Translations under genes and position numbers: made by a program
Source: RGIG4140 sp045532865
GTDB taxonomy: Bacteria; Pseudomonadota; Alphaproteobacteria; CAAHEQ01; UBA3637
Assembly: GCA_045532865.1 (NCBI GenBank)
Contig: JAZSGT010000053.1
Coordinates: forward strand, 1 to 12,923
DNA length: 12,923 bases
Direction: 5' to 3'
Shown here: piece after piece, positions 6,838 to 12,923 of the stretch
Position numbering within the stretch: the stretch's first letter is position 1
Layout: every line of letters starts with the position of its first letter
The notes under the pieces: generated by a model
Seen by the model: the letters and a program-made list of their open reading frames with translations, nothing else
The model's database searches: none
Told to the model about the DNA's origin: nothing

Positions 6838-8622
6838 TTGTTGGCTGTGATTAAACTATTTGTACTTTTAGGTTTTGTTTTTTTATCTTCTTTTGCATAT
6901 GGAAGAGATTATAATTTTAAACCAGCTGTTTCAATGTATGGAGAGCCTAAATATAAAGAGGGTTTTGTCTCGTTTGATTATGTGAATGTTTCAGCTCCAA
7001 ATGGGGGAACGCTGAAACAAGCTTCTTTTGGCTCATTTGATTCGTTTAATCCTTTTTCAATTAATGGTGTTTCTCCTGCTGGAATAGGGTTAACACATGA
7101 TTCGTTGATGAAACAAAGCGCTGATGAGGCTTTTTCTTTATATGGATTAATCGCAGATGGCGTTTATATTTTGCCTAACAAAAAGGGAGTTGTTTTTCAT
7201 ATTAATCCCAAAGCAACGTTTAATGATGGTTCAAAAATAACAGCAAATGATGTTTTGTTTTCTTTTGAAACGTTGAAAGAAAAAGGTTCTCCGACTTATC
7301 GATATTATTATCGTGATGTTGAAAAAGTTGAAGTTGAAGACGAGCAAACAATTGTTTTTTATTTTTATAAGGATACTGAAAATAGAGAATTGCCCTTTAT
7401 TTTGGGCGAATTGCCAGTTTTATCAGCCACTTGGTGGAAAGAGCGTGATTTTGATAAAACATCTTTAGATATTCCTGTTTCAAGTGGGGCTTATGTGATT
7501 GAGAATTTCACTCCAGGGCGCTCTATTACATATCAAAAAAATAAAAATTATTGGGCAAAAGATTTAAACGTAAATAAAGGATTCTATCATTTTGATAAGT
7601 TTCACTTTGATTATTATCGTGATACAACAGTTGCATTGGAAGCTTTTAAGGCTGGTGAATTTGATGTTCGACTTGAAAATGAAGCAAAAAAATGGGCTAA
7701 TTTTCAGCAAGAAAAAAATGTCTTAAATGGTCGGATAAAATTAAGAAGTTTTGATTATCATTTGCCAAGTGGTATGCAAGGGTATGTTTTTAATTTAAGA
7801 AAACCACTGTTTCAAGATAAAAATGTTCGAAAAGCGCTTTCATTGGCATTTGATTTTGATTGGATGAATTATAATCTTTTTCATGGTTTATATTCTAGAA
7901 CAACAAGTTTTTTTGATAATTCATATTTAAAAGCACCCTCTTTACCAGATACGGCTGAATTAAAATTGTTAGAACCCTTTAAAAATCAATTGGATTCATC
8001 TGTTTTTGAACCTTTGTATCAAAAAGATTCAAGCAATATAAGGGAGCGTCTTTATCAAGCAATGGATTTGTTAAAATCATCTGGTTGGGTTATTAATGAA
8101 AAAGGTTTTTTAGAAAAAGATGGAAAAGAGTTTGAATTTGAAATTTTAATTGATACGGCCTCAGCTGCTGCTTGGGAGCGTATTACATTGCCATTTGTTG
8201 GAAAATTGTTGCGTTTAGGGATTAAAGCACATATTCGAACAGTTGATTTATTACAATATAAAAATAGATTAGATTCATTTGAATATGATATGATTGTAAG
8301 TGTTTGGGGGCAATCACTTTCTCCTGGAAATGAGCAACGATATTTTTGGACCTCATCAGCTGCAGATAGTAAAGGTTCTATGAATTATAGTGGATTGAAA
8401 AGTCCTGTTGTGGATGCCTTGGTTGAAGAGATTATTCAAGCCTCATCCCAAGAAGAATTAACAACAGCTGTTCATGCACTTGATCGTGTTTTGTTACATG
8501 AGCATATTGTTATTCCTCATTGGTATACGCCTTCGCATCGCTATATGTTTCAAAATACGATTGGTATGCCTACAAGCGTTCCGTTAAAAGGGGCTGATAT
8601 CCTAACATGGTGGAAAATTTAA
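6838..8622 (+). CDS. yejA: YejA-like periplasmic peptide-binding protein (SBP family 5)
   Basis: This is the solute-binding component of a peptide ABC transporter; the best-known relative is YejA of the YejABEF oligopeptide/microcin C importer. No in-frame ATG exists near the start. TTG at 6838 (or 6841) is preferred because AAGGA at 6825-6829 sits 8 nt upstream; an earlier TTG at 6808 has no ribosome site. The product is then 594 residues. A signal peptide ends near FAYG (residue ~22). YejA landmarks are HFDYVN-like FDYVNVSAPNGGTLK, GSFDSFNPFSINGVSPAGIG, FNDGSKITANDV, the SGAYVI block, FHFDYYRDTTVALEAFKAGEFD, RKALSLAFDFDWMNYNLF and a closing SPVVDALVEEII...HWYTP...DILTWWK. All are in family order, so the protein is complete. 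No permease or ATPase genes lie beside it, so its partners must be elsewhere. There is no clear terminator behind it. Confidence 0.9.
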   Translation: MLAVIKLFVLLGFVFLSSFAYGRDYNFKPAVSMYGEPKYKEGFVSFDYVNVSAPNGGTLKQASFGSFDSFNPFSINGVSPAGIGLTHDSLMKQSADEAFSLYGLIADGVYILPNKKGVVFHINPKATFNDGSKITANDVLFSFETLKEKGSPTYRYYYRDVEKVEVEDEQTIVFYFYKDTENRELPFILGELPVLSATWWKERDFDKTSLDIPVSSGAYVIENFTPGRSITYQKNKNYWAKDLNVNKGFYHFDKFHFDYYRDTTVALEAFKAGEFDVRLENEAKKWANFQQEKNVLNGRIKLRSFDYHLPSGMQGYVFNLRKPLFQDKNVRKALSLAFDFDWMNYNLFHGLYSRTTSFFDNSYLKAPSLPDTAELKLLEPFKNQLDSSVFEPLYQKDSSNIRERLYQAMDLLKSSGWVINEKGFLEKDGKEFEFEILIDTASAAAWERITLPFVGKLLRLGIKAHIRTVDLLQYKNRLDSFEYDMIVSVWGQSLSPGNEQRYFWTSSAADSKGSMNYSGLKSPVVDALVEEIIQASSQEELTTAVHALDRVLLHEHIVIPHWYTPSHRYMFQNTIGMPTSVPLKGADILTWWKI

Positions 8623-8722
8623 GAAAAACAGATGCTTTTTTGTTTAAAATATATTTTTAGCTTGCTATATCTTGAAAAAAAATTTATCCTTTATTTAGCT
8701 ACTTTTTAAAAAAGGATGTCAA

Positions 8723-9409
8723 ATGAAACTTGCAAAATTAACTTTTTTGGTGTTGTGTTTATCAATTTCTTTGAATTTAAAAGCACAAACGGCTTTTTGG
8801 TCCTTTGATGCAAATGATGGGCAATTAGATATTCCTTTACAATGTGATGGGCAATTTGATGAGACTCGTGGGGGTGTTTTCTTGCCAACACCAGATGAGT
8901 TGTATGATTATGGTGAATCCTTTTTGTTAGAAAAGGGAAAAGAAAAAAATAATGCTGCTTATTGCTTTTTGTCAGCTGCTTTGCAAGGACATGTTGATGC
9001 GCAATATCGCTTAGCTCAAATGTATAATAAGGGAATTGTTTTCCCACAAGATGATTTAGCCGCCTATAAATGGGCTTTTTTGGCTGCATTGCATGGGCAT
9101 AAAAAAGCAGAACAAATGTCTTTGACATTAGAACAGCTTTTGTCAACAACAGATATTGATATGGCAACACAATCCATTCAAGCAATTCTACCTAGTTTAA
9201 CACAGAAAAAAACTGACAGTTTAATGCTTTTGACACAAGAGTTGGATAGTAAAAAAGCAAAACTTGAAGAAATAAATAAAGAAATAGATGATATATTGGG
9301 AATTAAGTTTGTTCCACCTGAAATTAAAACACCTGAGCCTTCTCTTTTAGGGTCTAAATCAAAAACATCTAGTAAGTTGAAACATTTTTCTGAATCAGAC
9401 CGGATGTGA
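8723..9409 (+). CDS. Exported Sel1-like repeat protein
   Basis: A 228-residue protein starts at an ATG with AAGGAT (8712-8717) 5 nt upstream. Residues 1-21 form a signal peptide ending LKA before QTAFW, so it is likely periplasmic. Residues ~59-130 carry about two Sel1-like (TPR-related) helical repeats: YDYGESFLLEKGKEKNNAAY with FLSAALQGHVDA, then AQYRLAQMYNKG with AAYKWAFLAALHGHKKAE. Such repeats mediate protein contacts. Residues ~165-193 (TQELDSKKAKLEEINKEIDD) look like a short coiled coil. The C-terminal ~30 residues are Ser/Lys/Pro-rich and probably disordered. A weak promoter (TTTAAA 8643-8648, TATATC 8666-8671, 17-bp spacer) lies upstream. Its stop overlaps the region where the next gene begins, suggesting co-expression. 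The specific function is unknown. Confidence 0.85.
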   Translation: MKLAKLTFLVLCLSISLNLKAQTAFWSFDANDGQLDIPLQCDGQFDETRGGVFLPTPDELYDYGESFLLEKGKEKNNAAYCFLSAALQGHVDAQYRLAQMYNKGIVFPQDDLAAYKWAFLAALHGHKKAEQMSLTLEQLLSTTDIDMATQSIQAILPSLTQKKTDSLMLLTQELDSKKAKLEEINKEIDDILGIKFVPPEIKTPEPSLLGSKSKTSSKLKHFSESDRM

Positions 9410-9414
9410 TTTTA

Positions 9415-9783
9415 ATGACATTTTATAAAAAACTTTTGTTTGTTCTTTTTACATTGTTGTATGCAACAACAGTGTATGCTTCGGATGTTTTTTTAACAAA
9501 GACAAGTGATATTCCATTAATGAATGGGTTGATTGTTCGCTCAACTAATCAAATGGATTTTGACACACCAACAGGACAAGTTCTTTTGTTGGAAGCTAGT
9601 TCAAAAAATAAAACAGGGGATGACGTGATTTATTTTTATGAAACTGTTTTACCACAAATGGGGTGGAAAAAGGTTGAAAAAGGTGTTTTTGAAAGACAAA
9701 AAGATACTCTCAATATTGTTATTTTGAAAAATAAAAAACCATCAAAAGTTAGGTTTGATATTTTTTTAACAGAAGATCAATAA
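9415..9783 (+). CDS. Small exported protein of unknown function
   Basis: The product (122 residues from ATG 9415) has a signal peptide of about 22 residues ending VYA. The mature part begins SDVFLTKTSDIPLMNGL and includes FDTPTGQVLLLEA, a FYETVLPQMGWKK segment and a short ending. The layout (IPLM.GL, FDTP.G, FY...LPQ.GW) resembles a small family of exported alphaproteobacterial proteins known to me only by pattern; no function is assigned. The start is uncertain: GTG at 9406 would overlap the preceding TGA as GTGA, a common coupling arrangement, while ATG 9415 has GGAT (9402-9405) 9 nt upstream. Either way it follows the Sel1 gene without a gap and is probably translated with it. Confidence 0.8.
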   Translation: MTFYKKLLFVLFTLLYATTVYASDVFLTKTSDIPLMNGLIVRSTNQMDFDTPTGQVLLLEASSKNKTGDDVIYFYETVLPQMGWKKVEKGVFERQKDTLNIVILKNKKPSKVRFDIFLTEDQ

Positions 9784-9823
9784 TGTAGACCTCTCTTTTT
9801 GAGGCAAAAGTTGATAAAATTAC

Positions 9824-9852
9824 TTGACTTTTCGTTTTATTTGTTGTATAAG
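9824..9852 (+). promoter_or_regulatory. Predicted rpsT promoter
   Basis: TTGACT (9824-9829) and TATAAG (9847-9852) are separated by 17 bp, close to the sigma-70-type consensus. Transcription near 9859 would give a leader of about 35 nt before the rpsT ATG. This is the best promoter match on the plus strand in the window. Confidence 0.75.
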
Positions 9853-9893
9853 GAAACCCTAATTTTAAAATTTTTCAATTGAGGAATATAAAT

Positions 9894-10154
9894 ATGGCCA
9901 ATATCAAATCGGCAAAAACACGTGTAAGACGTAACACTAAAAAAGAAAGAGTTAATGCTGATCGTTTAAACTCAGTTAGAACAGCTACAAAAAAAGTTCG
10001 TGCTGCTATCTTAGCTGGGGATAAAGAAGCTGCTCAAGCAGCTTTCAAATTAGCTGAATCAGCTTGGGCTCGTGCTGGTGTTAGAAATACAGTTCATAAA
10101 AAAACAGCTTCTCGTAAAATTTCTCGTTTAGCTGCAGCTGTAAAAGGCATGTAA
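9894..10154 (+). CDS. rpsT: 30S ribosomal protein S20
   Basis: S20 binds 16S rRNA early in 30S subunit assembly. The 86-residue product has the usual length (E. coli has 87) and the family start MANIKSAKTRVRR. It is highly basic, with the KKVRAAI, AESAWARAGVRNTVHKKTASRKISRLA helices in family order. The start is the ATG at 9894 with GAGGA (9881-9885) 8 nt upstream; an in-frame TTG at 9879 has no ribosome site and would add residues foreign to the family. The gene is monocistronic, between its own promoter and a strong terminator. Confidence 0.98.
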   Translation: MANIKSAKTRVRRNTKKERVNADRLNSVRTATKKVRAAILAGDKEAAQAAFKLAESAWARAGVRNTVHKKTASRKISRLAAAVKGM

Positions 10155-10181
10155 TTTATACACGGGTTGCCACACAGAATT

Positions 10182-10208
10182 AAAAGCACTTTTAAAGTGC
10201 TTTTTTTT
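10182..10208 (+). terminator. Rho-independent terminator of rpsT
   Basis: The stem AAAAGCACTT/AAGTGCTTTT closes a very small loop and is followed by eight T (10201-10208). Read from the other strand the same hairpin is followed by only a few T, so it may also help stop the converging HAD operon, less efficiently. Confidence 0.88.
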
Positions 10209-10214
10209 GTAGCT

Positions 10215-10245
10215 AAACACCACTGGAGAACGAGTGGTGTTTTTG
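10215..10245 (+). terminator. Second hairpin behind rpsT, possible back-up terminator
   Basis: A perfect 10-bp stem (AAACACCACT with AGTGGTGTTT) closes an 8-nt loop at 10225-10232. Only a short T run follows on the plus strand, and no T run follows on the minus strand. It sits between convergent genes, so a termination role is likely but not certain. Confidence 0.5.
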
Positions 10246-10276
10246 TGTTAAATGAAATTTACAACTTATTCAGATA

Positions 10277-11038
10277 TTAGACACGTGTATGTGCTTTATT
10301 TTGTTGAGTTGTATTTTCGCTTTCAATTTTTTTTAACAAAACGGGATAAAGTTGTTCAAATTCGGCTCTGAGTGTTTGTAAAGCTGTTTTTTCTTTTTTA
10401 GGTTCAATAATTTTGATGTCGGCACCCCAAGAATTTGCAAATGCTGTATCGTTTTTAAGATTGTCACCAATGTACAATACGTCCTTTGTTTTATCAGAAA
10501 TATTTAAACCTTGAACAGCCTTGTCAAAAGCACCTTTGTTTGGTTTATCTGTATTGGGGTTCCCTGTATTGCCTAAAACCAAGTCAAATAAACCATCAAA
10601 TCCTGTTTGAAAAACTTCTTTTTTGAGTAAATCTTCACTTTTTGCGCCTAATAAAACAATTCTTGTTTGGGGGAGCCGGTTTTTAAGAGTTGAAATAACT
10701 TCTTTTGCTCCTTTGTAAACAGTTAATGGTTTTAAAGTTTTTCCAGTGATTTGTTCAAATCGTGCTGTTAGCTCTTTGTCTTGATTTTGCAGGCGTGGAT
10801 AGATTTGATAAAAAATTTCTTGTGCTTGCTGACCTTTTTCTCCCCAAATGGATGGATTGGAAAAAATTTCAGCACGTGCCTTTCCATTTTGTGCATGTGT
10901 ATCATTTTCTTGCCACATTTTTGCTTTTTTATCACCAAGTTTATCTAAGGTTAAAACATAGGTTGCATGGACCAATTGTTCACATCCGACCAATGTACCA
11001 TCCCAGTCGAAAATAATGCATTTAGGTGGTGTTTTCAT
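10277..11038 (-). CDS. HAD-superfamily phosphatase-like protein with altered motif II
   Basis: The 253-residue protein has the haloacid dehalogenase fold signature: motif I DWDGT with D11 and D13, motif III Lys (K165 in DKP), and motif IV GDNLKND with D192 and D197. A helical cap lies between residues ~18 and 105. It resembles phosphoglycolate-phosphatase-like HAD enzymes; the substrate is unknown. At motif II, after the strand IVLL, the expected Ser/Thr is glycine (G131, codon GGC) in LLGAKSED, where the neighbouring paralogue has LASNK. Loss of this phosphate-contacting residue could weaken or alter catalysis. The gene follows its paralogue by 9 nt, and its ribosome site AGGAG (11045-11049) overlaps the paralogue's TAG stop, so translation is probably coupled. 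The C-terminal ~20 residues are polar and extend beyond the fold. Confidence 0.88.
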   Translation of the reverse strand: MKTPPKCIIFDWDGTLVGCEQLVHATYVLTLDKLGDKKAKMWQENDTHAQNGKARAEIFSNPSIWGEKGQQAQEIFYQIYPRLQNQDKELTARFEQITGKTLKPLTVYKGAKEVISTLKNRLPQTRIVLLGAKSEDLLKKEVFQTGFDGLFDLVLGNTGNPNTDKPNKGAFDKAVQGLNISDKTKDVLYIGDNLKNDTAFANSWGADIKIIEPKKEKTALQTLRAEFEQLYPVLLKKIESENTTQQNKAHTRV

Positions 11039-11047
11039 GTATTTCTC

Positions 11048-11680
11048 CTATGCTTTTTTTAAAAGCTCAATAACATGCGTTAATGTTTGCGCTGTGTAAT
11101 CTGGTTTAATTTCATTAAATTCCCCACTATCAGGGTTTGTCCAAACCAAAATACCAATTCCGTTTGGATAGTTATGAGCCATTTGAATATCAGCTTTTCC
11201 ATCCCCAATGCTAATGATTTTTTCAACATCAAAACCCAAAAGAGCTGCATCTGTAAAATCTTTTGATGGTTTATCATTAGGGGTATCTTCTGCACCGATT
11301 AACCTGTCAAAGTAATCAGAAATTCCCATAGCAGCGACTTCATTTCGCAAAATCGGACCAGCTTTATTGCTAGCTAAAATATTGATAAAACCGAGTTCTT
11401 TTGCTGTTCTTAAAACTTCTTTAGCGCCTTCTTTTAATTCCAAGGCATCAGCATGTTTGGCATATCTTGTTAAGAAATAAGCTCTAACTTCGGCTGCTTT
11501 TTCTTCTCCAAAAACATCTTTAATCAAATTTCTACCAGATGTGTTCATGGCAGCTTTGCTTTCTTCTTTTGTCCAAGGGGTTAAACCATATTGAACACGA
11601 GCATCATTTTGAGCTGCAAAAATGGCTCCAAATGTATCAGCTAATGTATTATCCCAATCCCATAAAATAACTTTTGCCAT
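11048..11680 (-). CDS. HAD-superfamily phosphatase, phosphoglycolate-phosphatase-like
   Basis: A 210-residue product with a complete HAD motif set: DWDNT (nucleophile D8, D10), motif II Ser S104 in LASNK, motif III K137 in NDKPS, and motif IV GDGKADIQMA (D160, D164). The cap lies between residues ~15 and 80. Substrate unknown; small phosphorylated metabolites are typical for the group. The start is the ATG at 11680 with AAGGAG 6 nt upstream (AAGGAG, then TTTCAT, then ATG); a longer frame to 11740 begins at a TTG and adds 20 residues that overlap the promoter. It is the first gene of a two-gene operon with the adjoining HAD paralogue and diverges from dmeF. Confidence 0.9.
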   Translation of the reverse strand: MAKVILWDWDNTLADTFGAIFAAQNDARVQYGLTPWTKEESKAAMNTSGRNLIKDVFGEEKAAEVRAYFLTRYAKHADALELKEGAKEVLRTAKELGFINILASNKAGPILRNEVAAMGISDYFDRLIGAEDTPNDKPSKDFTDAALLGFDVEKIISIGDGKADIQMAHNYPNGIGILVWTNPDSGEFNEIKPDYTAQTLTHVIELLKKA

Positions 11681-11711
11681 ATGAAACTCCTTTATCTTTA
11701 AATTTAGGCTT

Positions 11712-11740
11712 AGTATATCACATTTTAGAGGGTGGAGCAA
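11712..11740 (-). promoter_or_regulatory. Predicted promoter of the HAD operon
   Basis: On the minus strand TTGCTC (11735-11740) and TATACT (11712-11717) are spaced by 17 bp. Transcription would begin near 11705, about 25 nt before the chosen ATG at 11680, which supports that start over the longer frame. Confidence 0.6.
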
Positions 11741-11748
11741 GGATAAAG

Positions 11749-11782
11749 TTTAAGGTTATAAAATTATTCAAAACACCTTAAA
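11749..11782. promoter_or_regulatory. Inverted repeat between the HAD operon and dmeF
   Basis: TTTAAGGT (11749-11756) and ACCTTAAA (11775-11782) are perfect 8-bp arms around an 18-bp AT-rich spacer. The site lies just upstream of the HAD promoter and about 75 bp before the dmeF start. It could be an operator for either gene; no regulator gene is nearby. In AT-rich DNA an 8-bp match may also be chance. Confidence 0.35.
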
Positions 11783-11857
11783 ATTCTAGGGGAAAGGGTT
11801 TGTTTACACTTGACTTTATGCCTCTTTTTGGGGATGATAAATTCAAAGGAGAAAAAC

Positions 11858-12532
11858 ATGCATCATCATGAACATCAAATAGCAAATGGGAATGAAAAAA
11901 AGACTTTAATTGTCATTGTATTTACGCTTATAGCAATGGTTGTAGAGATTGCTTATGGGTATTTAACAAACTCAATGGCTTTGCTTGCTGATGGGTATCA
12001 TATGGGGACTCATGTTTTAGCGCTTGGATTGACTTTTGTTGCATATTTGTTGATAAGATCTTTTGCGCATTCTCCTTTGTTCCCAAATGGAACACATAAA
12101 ATTGGGACATTGGCAGCTTATACAAGTTCTTTGTTTTTGGGTGTAACGGGGGTGTGGATTCTTTTTGAATCTATTGAGCGTGTTTTTAATCCACTTTCTA
12201 TTCGTTTTGATGAAGCGATTTTAGTTGCAGTAATTGGGTTGGTTGTCAATGCATTTTGTATTTTGATTATGGGGCAGGGACATGATCATTTGTGTGAACA
12301 TTCTCATGGTTGTTGTCATAAAGAAGATTATAACTTCAAAGCTGCCTATTACCACATTTTAGCTGATGCACTCACATCTGTTTTGGCAATTATAGCATTG
12401 TTTGTGGGTAAGTATTTAAATATTGTTTATTTGGATTCGTTTGTTGGAGTGTTGGGTGGTCTTTTGATTTTAAAATGGGCTGCCAGATTGCTTAAAAATA
12501 CGGTTTGTGAGCTTGTGGATATGAAAAGATGA
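11858..12532 (+). CDS. dmeF: DmeF-like cation diffusion facilitator (Co/Ni-type metal efflux) lacking the C-terminal domain
   Basis: The inner-membrane carrier has 224 residues and about six membrane segments (roughly 16-36, 40-65, 85-105, 120-139, 163-183, 190-211). CDF proteins export divalent metals in exchange for protons; DmeF members act on cobalt and nickel. Family signatures are SMALLADGYHMGTH in segment 2, with D45, H48 and H52 (H-x3-H, where many zinc CDFs have H-x3-D), and HILADALTSVLAI in segment 5, with H166 and D170. The N-terminus is His-rich (MHHHEHQ), and the loop at 142-154 is Cys/His-rich (HDHLCEHSHGCCH), a likely metal-sensing or handling segment. The usual cytoplasmic C-terminal domain of ~80 residues is absent: the frame stops after LVDMKR and a terminator follows at once. 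The ATG at 11858 has AAGGAG (11846-11851) 6 nt upstream; a TTG at 11810 is disfavoured. Metal specificity is inferred. Confidence 0.88.
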   Translation: MHHHEHQIANGNEKKTLIVIVFTLIAMVVEIAYGYLTNSMALLADGYHMGTHVLALGLTFVAYLLIRSFAHSPLFPNGTHKIGTLAAYTSSLFLGVTGVWILFESIERVFNPLSIRFDEAILVAVIGLVVNAFCILIMGQGHDHLCEHSHGCCHKEDYNFKAAYYHILADALTSVLAIIALFVGKYLNIVYLDSFVGVLGGLLILKWAARLLKNTVCELVDMKR

Positions 12533-12534
12533 TA

Positions 12535-12559
12535 AAAGGGAGCGCTAGCTCCCTTTTTT
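12535..12559 (+). terminator. Bidirectional terminator behind dmeF
   Basis: A 9-bp perfect stem (AAAGGGAGC with GCTCCCTTT) closes the loop GCTA, and T runs to 12559 on the plus strand. On the minus strand the same hairpin is followed by TTTTA, so it can also end transcription of the barrel-protein remnant. It starts 3 nt after the dmeF stop codon. Confidence 0.88.
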
Positions 12560-12737
12560 AAAACGAGACGCGGGCACCTGTGTAAATTTCATGTGCTGTT
12601 GTGTCAATTTTCACCCCCTCTTTTTTAAAGTTCCCGTAGTCAAAATAACGATATCCTGTATCAATGGCAAAGTTGTCCACTAGATTAACTGAAATTTCAG
12701 CTCCAACTTGCCAATCAAAATTTGTTTTTTTAGGTGA
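12558..12737 (-). pseudogene. 3' remnant of an outer-membrane beta-barrel protein gene
   Basis: The last ~60 codons read KKTNFDWQVGAEISVNLVDN, then an amphipathic FAIDTGYRYFDYGNF strand pair, and finish HEIYTGARVSF before TAA. Alternating hydrophobic strands and a terminal phenylalanine are the signature of outer-membrane barrels of the small opacity/Omp25-like type. Upstream the frame stays open to a TAA at 12843-12845 but has no start codon, and its translation changes to a low-complexity Arg/Ser/Glu-rich sequence that coincides with the hairpin-rich block. The gene therefore looks truncated, with its 5' part replaced or deleted. An alternative is that this is an intact short protein with an unrecognised start, which I consider unlikely. 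Confidence 0.65.
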
Positions 12738-12862
12738 AGGGATAGCTCGTGGGAAAACCCACTCGTTCTCGCTGGTTGCTCGAACCGTTCTTCGAACGTC
12801 TACTTCGCTTTCGCTTCGTGAACGAACCCTCTGCTTGGGTTCTTACCCCTTGCCGCGCTCAT
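12738..12862. repeat. GC-richer hairpin-rich block, possible interspersed repeat element
   Basis: This ~125-bp block contains three perfect small hairpins: GTGGG-AAAA-CCCAC (12749-12762), CGTTC-TTC-GAACG (12786-12798) and GAACCC-(7 nt)-GGGTTC (12824-12842). It also has repeated TTCGCTT words (12804-12816). By hand count, 12781-12840 has 32 G+C of 60, far above the surrounding AT-rich DNA. It interrupts the barrel frame and ends next to a tRNA terminator. No real protein is seen in either strand. Only one copy lies in the window, so its repeat nature is an inference. Confidence 0.45.
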
Positions 12863-12890
12863 AAAAAAAACCGACCCAAAGGTCGGTGGT
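12863..12890 (-). terminator. Rho-independent terminator of the tRNA-Gly gene
   Basis: The stem ACCGACC/GGTCGGT (12870-12876 and 12881-12887) closes a 4-nt loop and is followed on the minus strand by eight T (plus-strand A run 12863-12870). It begins about 8-10 nt beyond the tRNA CCA end. A T run on the opposite side means it could also work on the plus strand. Confidence 0.85.
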
Positions 12891-12897
12891 TTTTTAT

Positions 12898-12923
12898 TGG
12901 AGCGGGTGAAGGGGTTCGAACCC
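12898..12923 (-). tRNA. tRNA-Gly, 3' part only (cut by window edge)
   Basis: Read on the minus strand, the last 26 nt are GGG of the T-stem, the T-loop TTCGAAC, the T-stem 3' strand CCCTT, the acceptor 3' strand CACCCGC, discriminator T and encoded CCA. The lengths 7+5+7+1+3 are exactly canonical. An acceptor ending CCCGC with U73 is characteristic of bacterial tRNA-Gly; tRNA-Cys also has U73 but a different acceptor. The anticodon lies outside the window, so the isoacceptor cannot be given. Confidence 0.82.

Noticed and set aside
8706..9185. 159-codon minus-strand frame opposite the Sel1-repeat gene
   Set aside because: The plus-strand frame has a signal peptide, a ribosome site and Sel1 repeats; the minus-strand product is His/Leu-rich with no structure expected of a protein.
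9791..9804. Small CCTC/GAGG hairpin after the 122-residue exported protein gene
   Set aside because: A 4-bp stem with no following T run is insufficient for a terminator call.
12664..12864. 66-codon plus-strand frame across the barrel remnant and the hairpin block
   Set aside because: Its translation is low-complexity Ser/Leu/Arg from the structured DNA block, there is no ribosome site, and the minus-strand reading gives a clear barrel C-terminus.

Overview
The window is AT-rich bacterial DNA. Gene content and protein style (stand-alone accA, YejA-type peptide-binding protein, rpsT, DmeF, small outer-membrane barrel) suggest an AT-rich alphaproteobacterium, possibly host- or gut-associated. 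That placement is an inference from family resemblance, not from a marker gene.

Left 5.3 kb: one enormous minus-strand reading frame runs off the left edge. It encodes at least 1771 residues of a secreted, probably autotransporter-type surface protein. It has a long signal peptide, about 30 GGA[I/V]/FxxN repeats like those of chlamydial polymorphic membrane proteins, a short GTL-type autotransporter repeat stretch, and an array of exact 16-residue repeats that continues past the window. Its roughly 400-bp upstream region has no gene but carries two related 26-bp dyads and further shared words, which look like operator sites.

Centre: accA (carboxyltransferase alpha subunit of acetyl-CoA carboxylase, minus strand, own terminator) is divergent from a YejA-like periplasmic peptide-binding protein gene (plus strand). 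The two predicted promoters physically overlap. Downstream on the plus strand follow two overlapping genes for small exported proteins, one with Sel1-like repeats and one of unrecognised family, and then rpsT (ribosomal protein S20) with its own promoter and strong terminator.

Right: a two-gene minus-strand operon encodes tandem HAD-superfamily phosphatase-like paralogues; the downstream one lacks the motif II Ser/Thr. A divergent plus-strand gene encodes a DmeF-like cation-diffusion-facilitator metal exporter that stops after the membrane domain and is followed directly by a bidirectional terminator. The right end holds the last ~60 codons of an outer-membrane beta-barrel gene without a start, abutting a GC-richer hairpin-rich block, a terminator, and the 3' end of a minus-strand tRNA-Gly cut by the window edge.

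Most genes look like independent housekeeping or envelope units. The most unusual parts are the giant repeat adhesin with its upstream dyads, the CTD-less DmeF, the degenerate HAD paralogue, and the tRNA-adjacent repeat block with a barrel-gene remnant.
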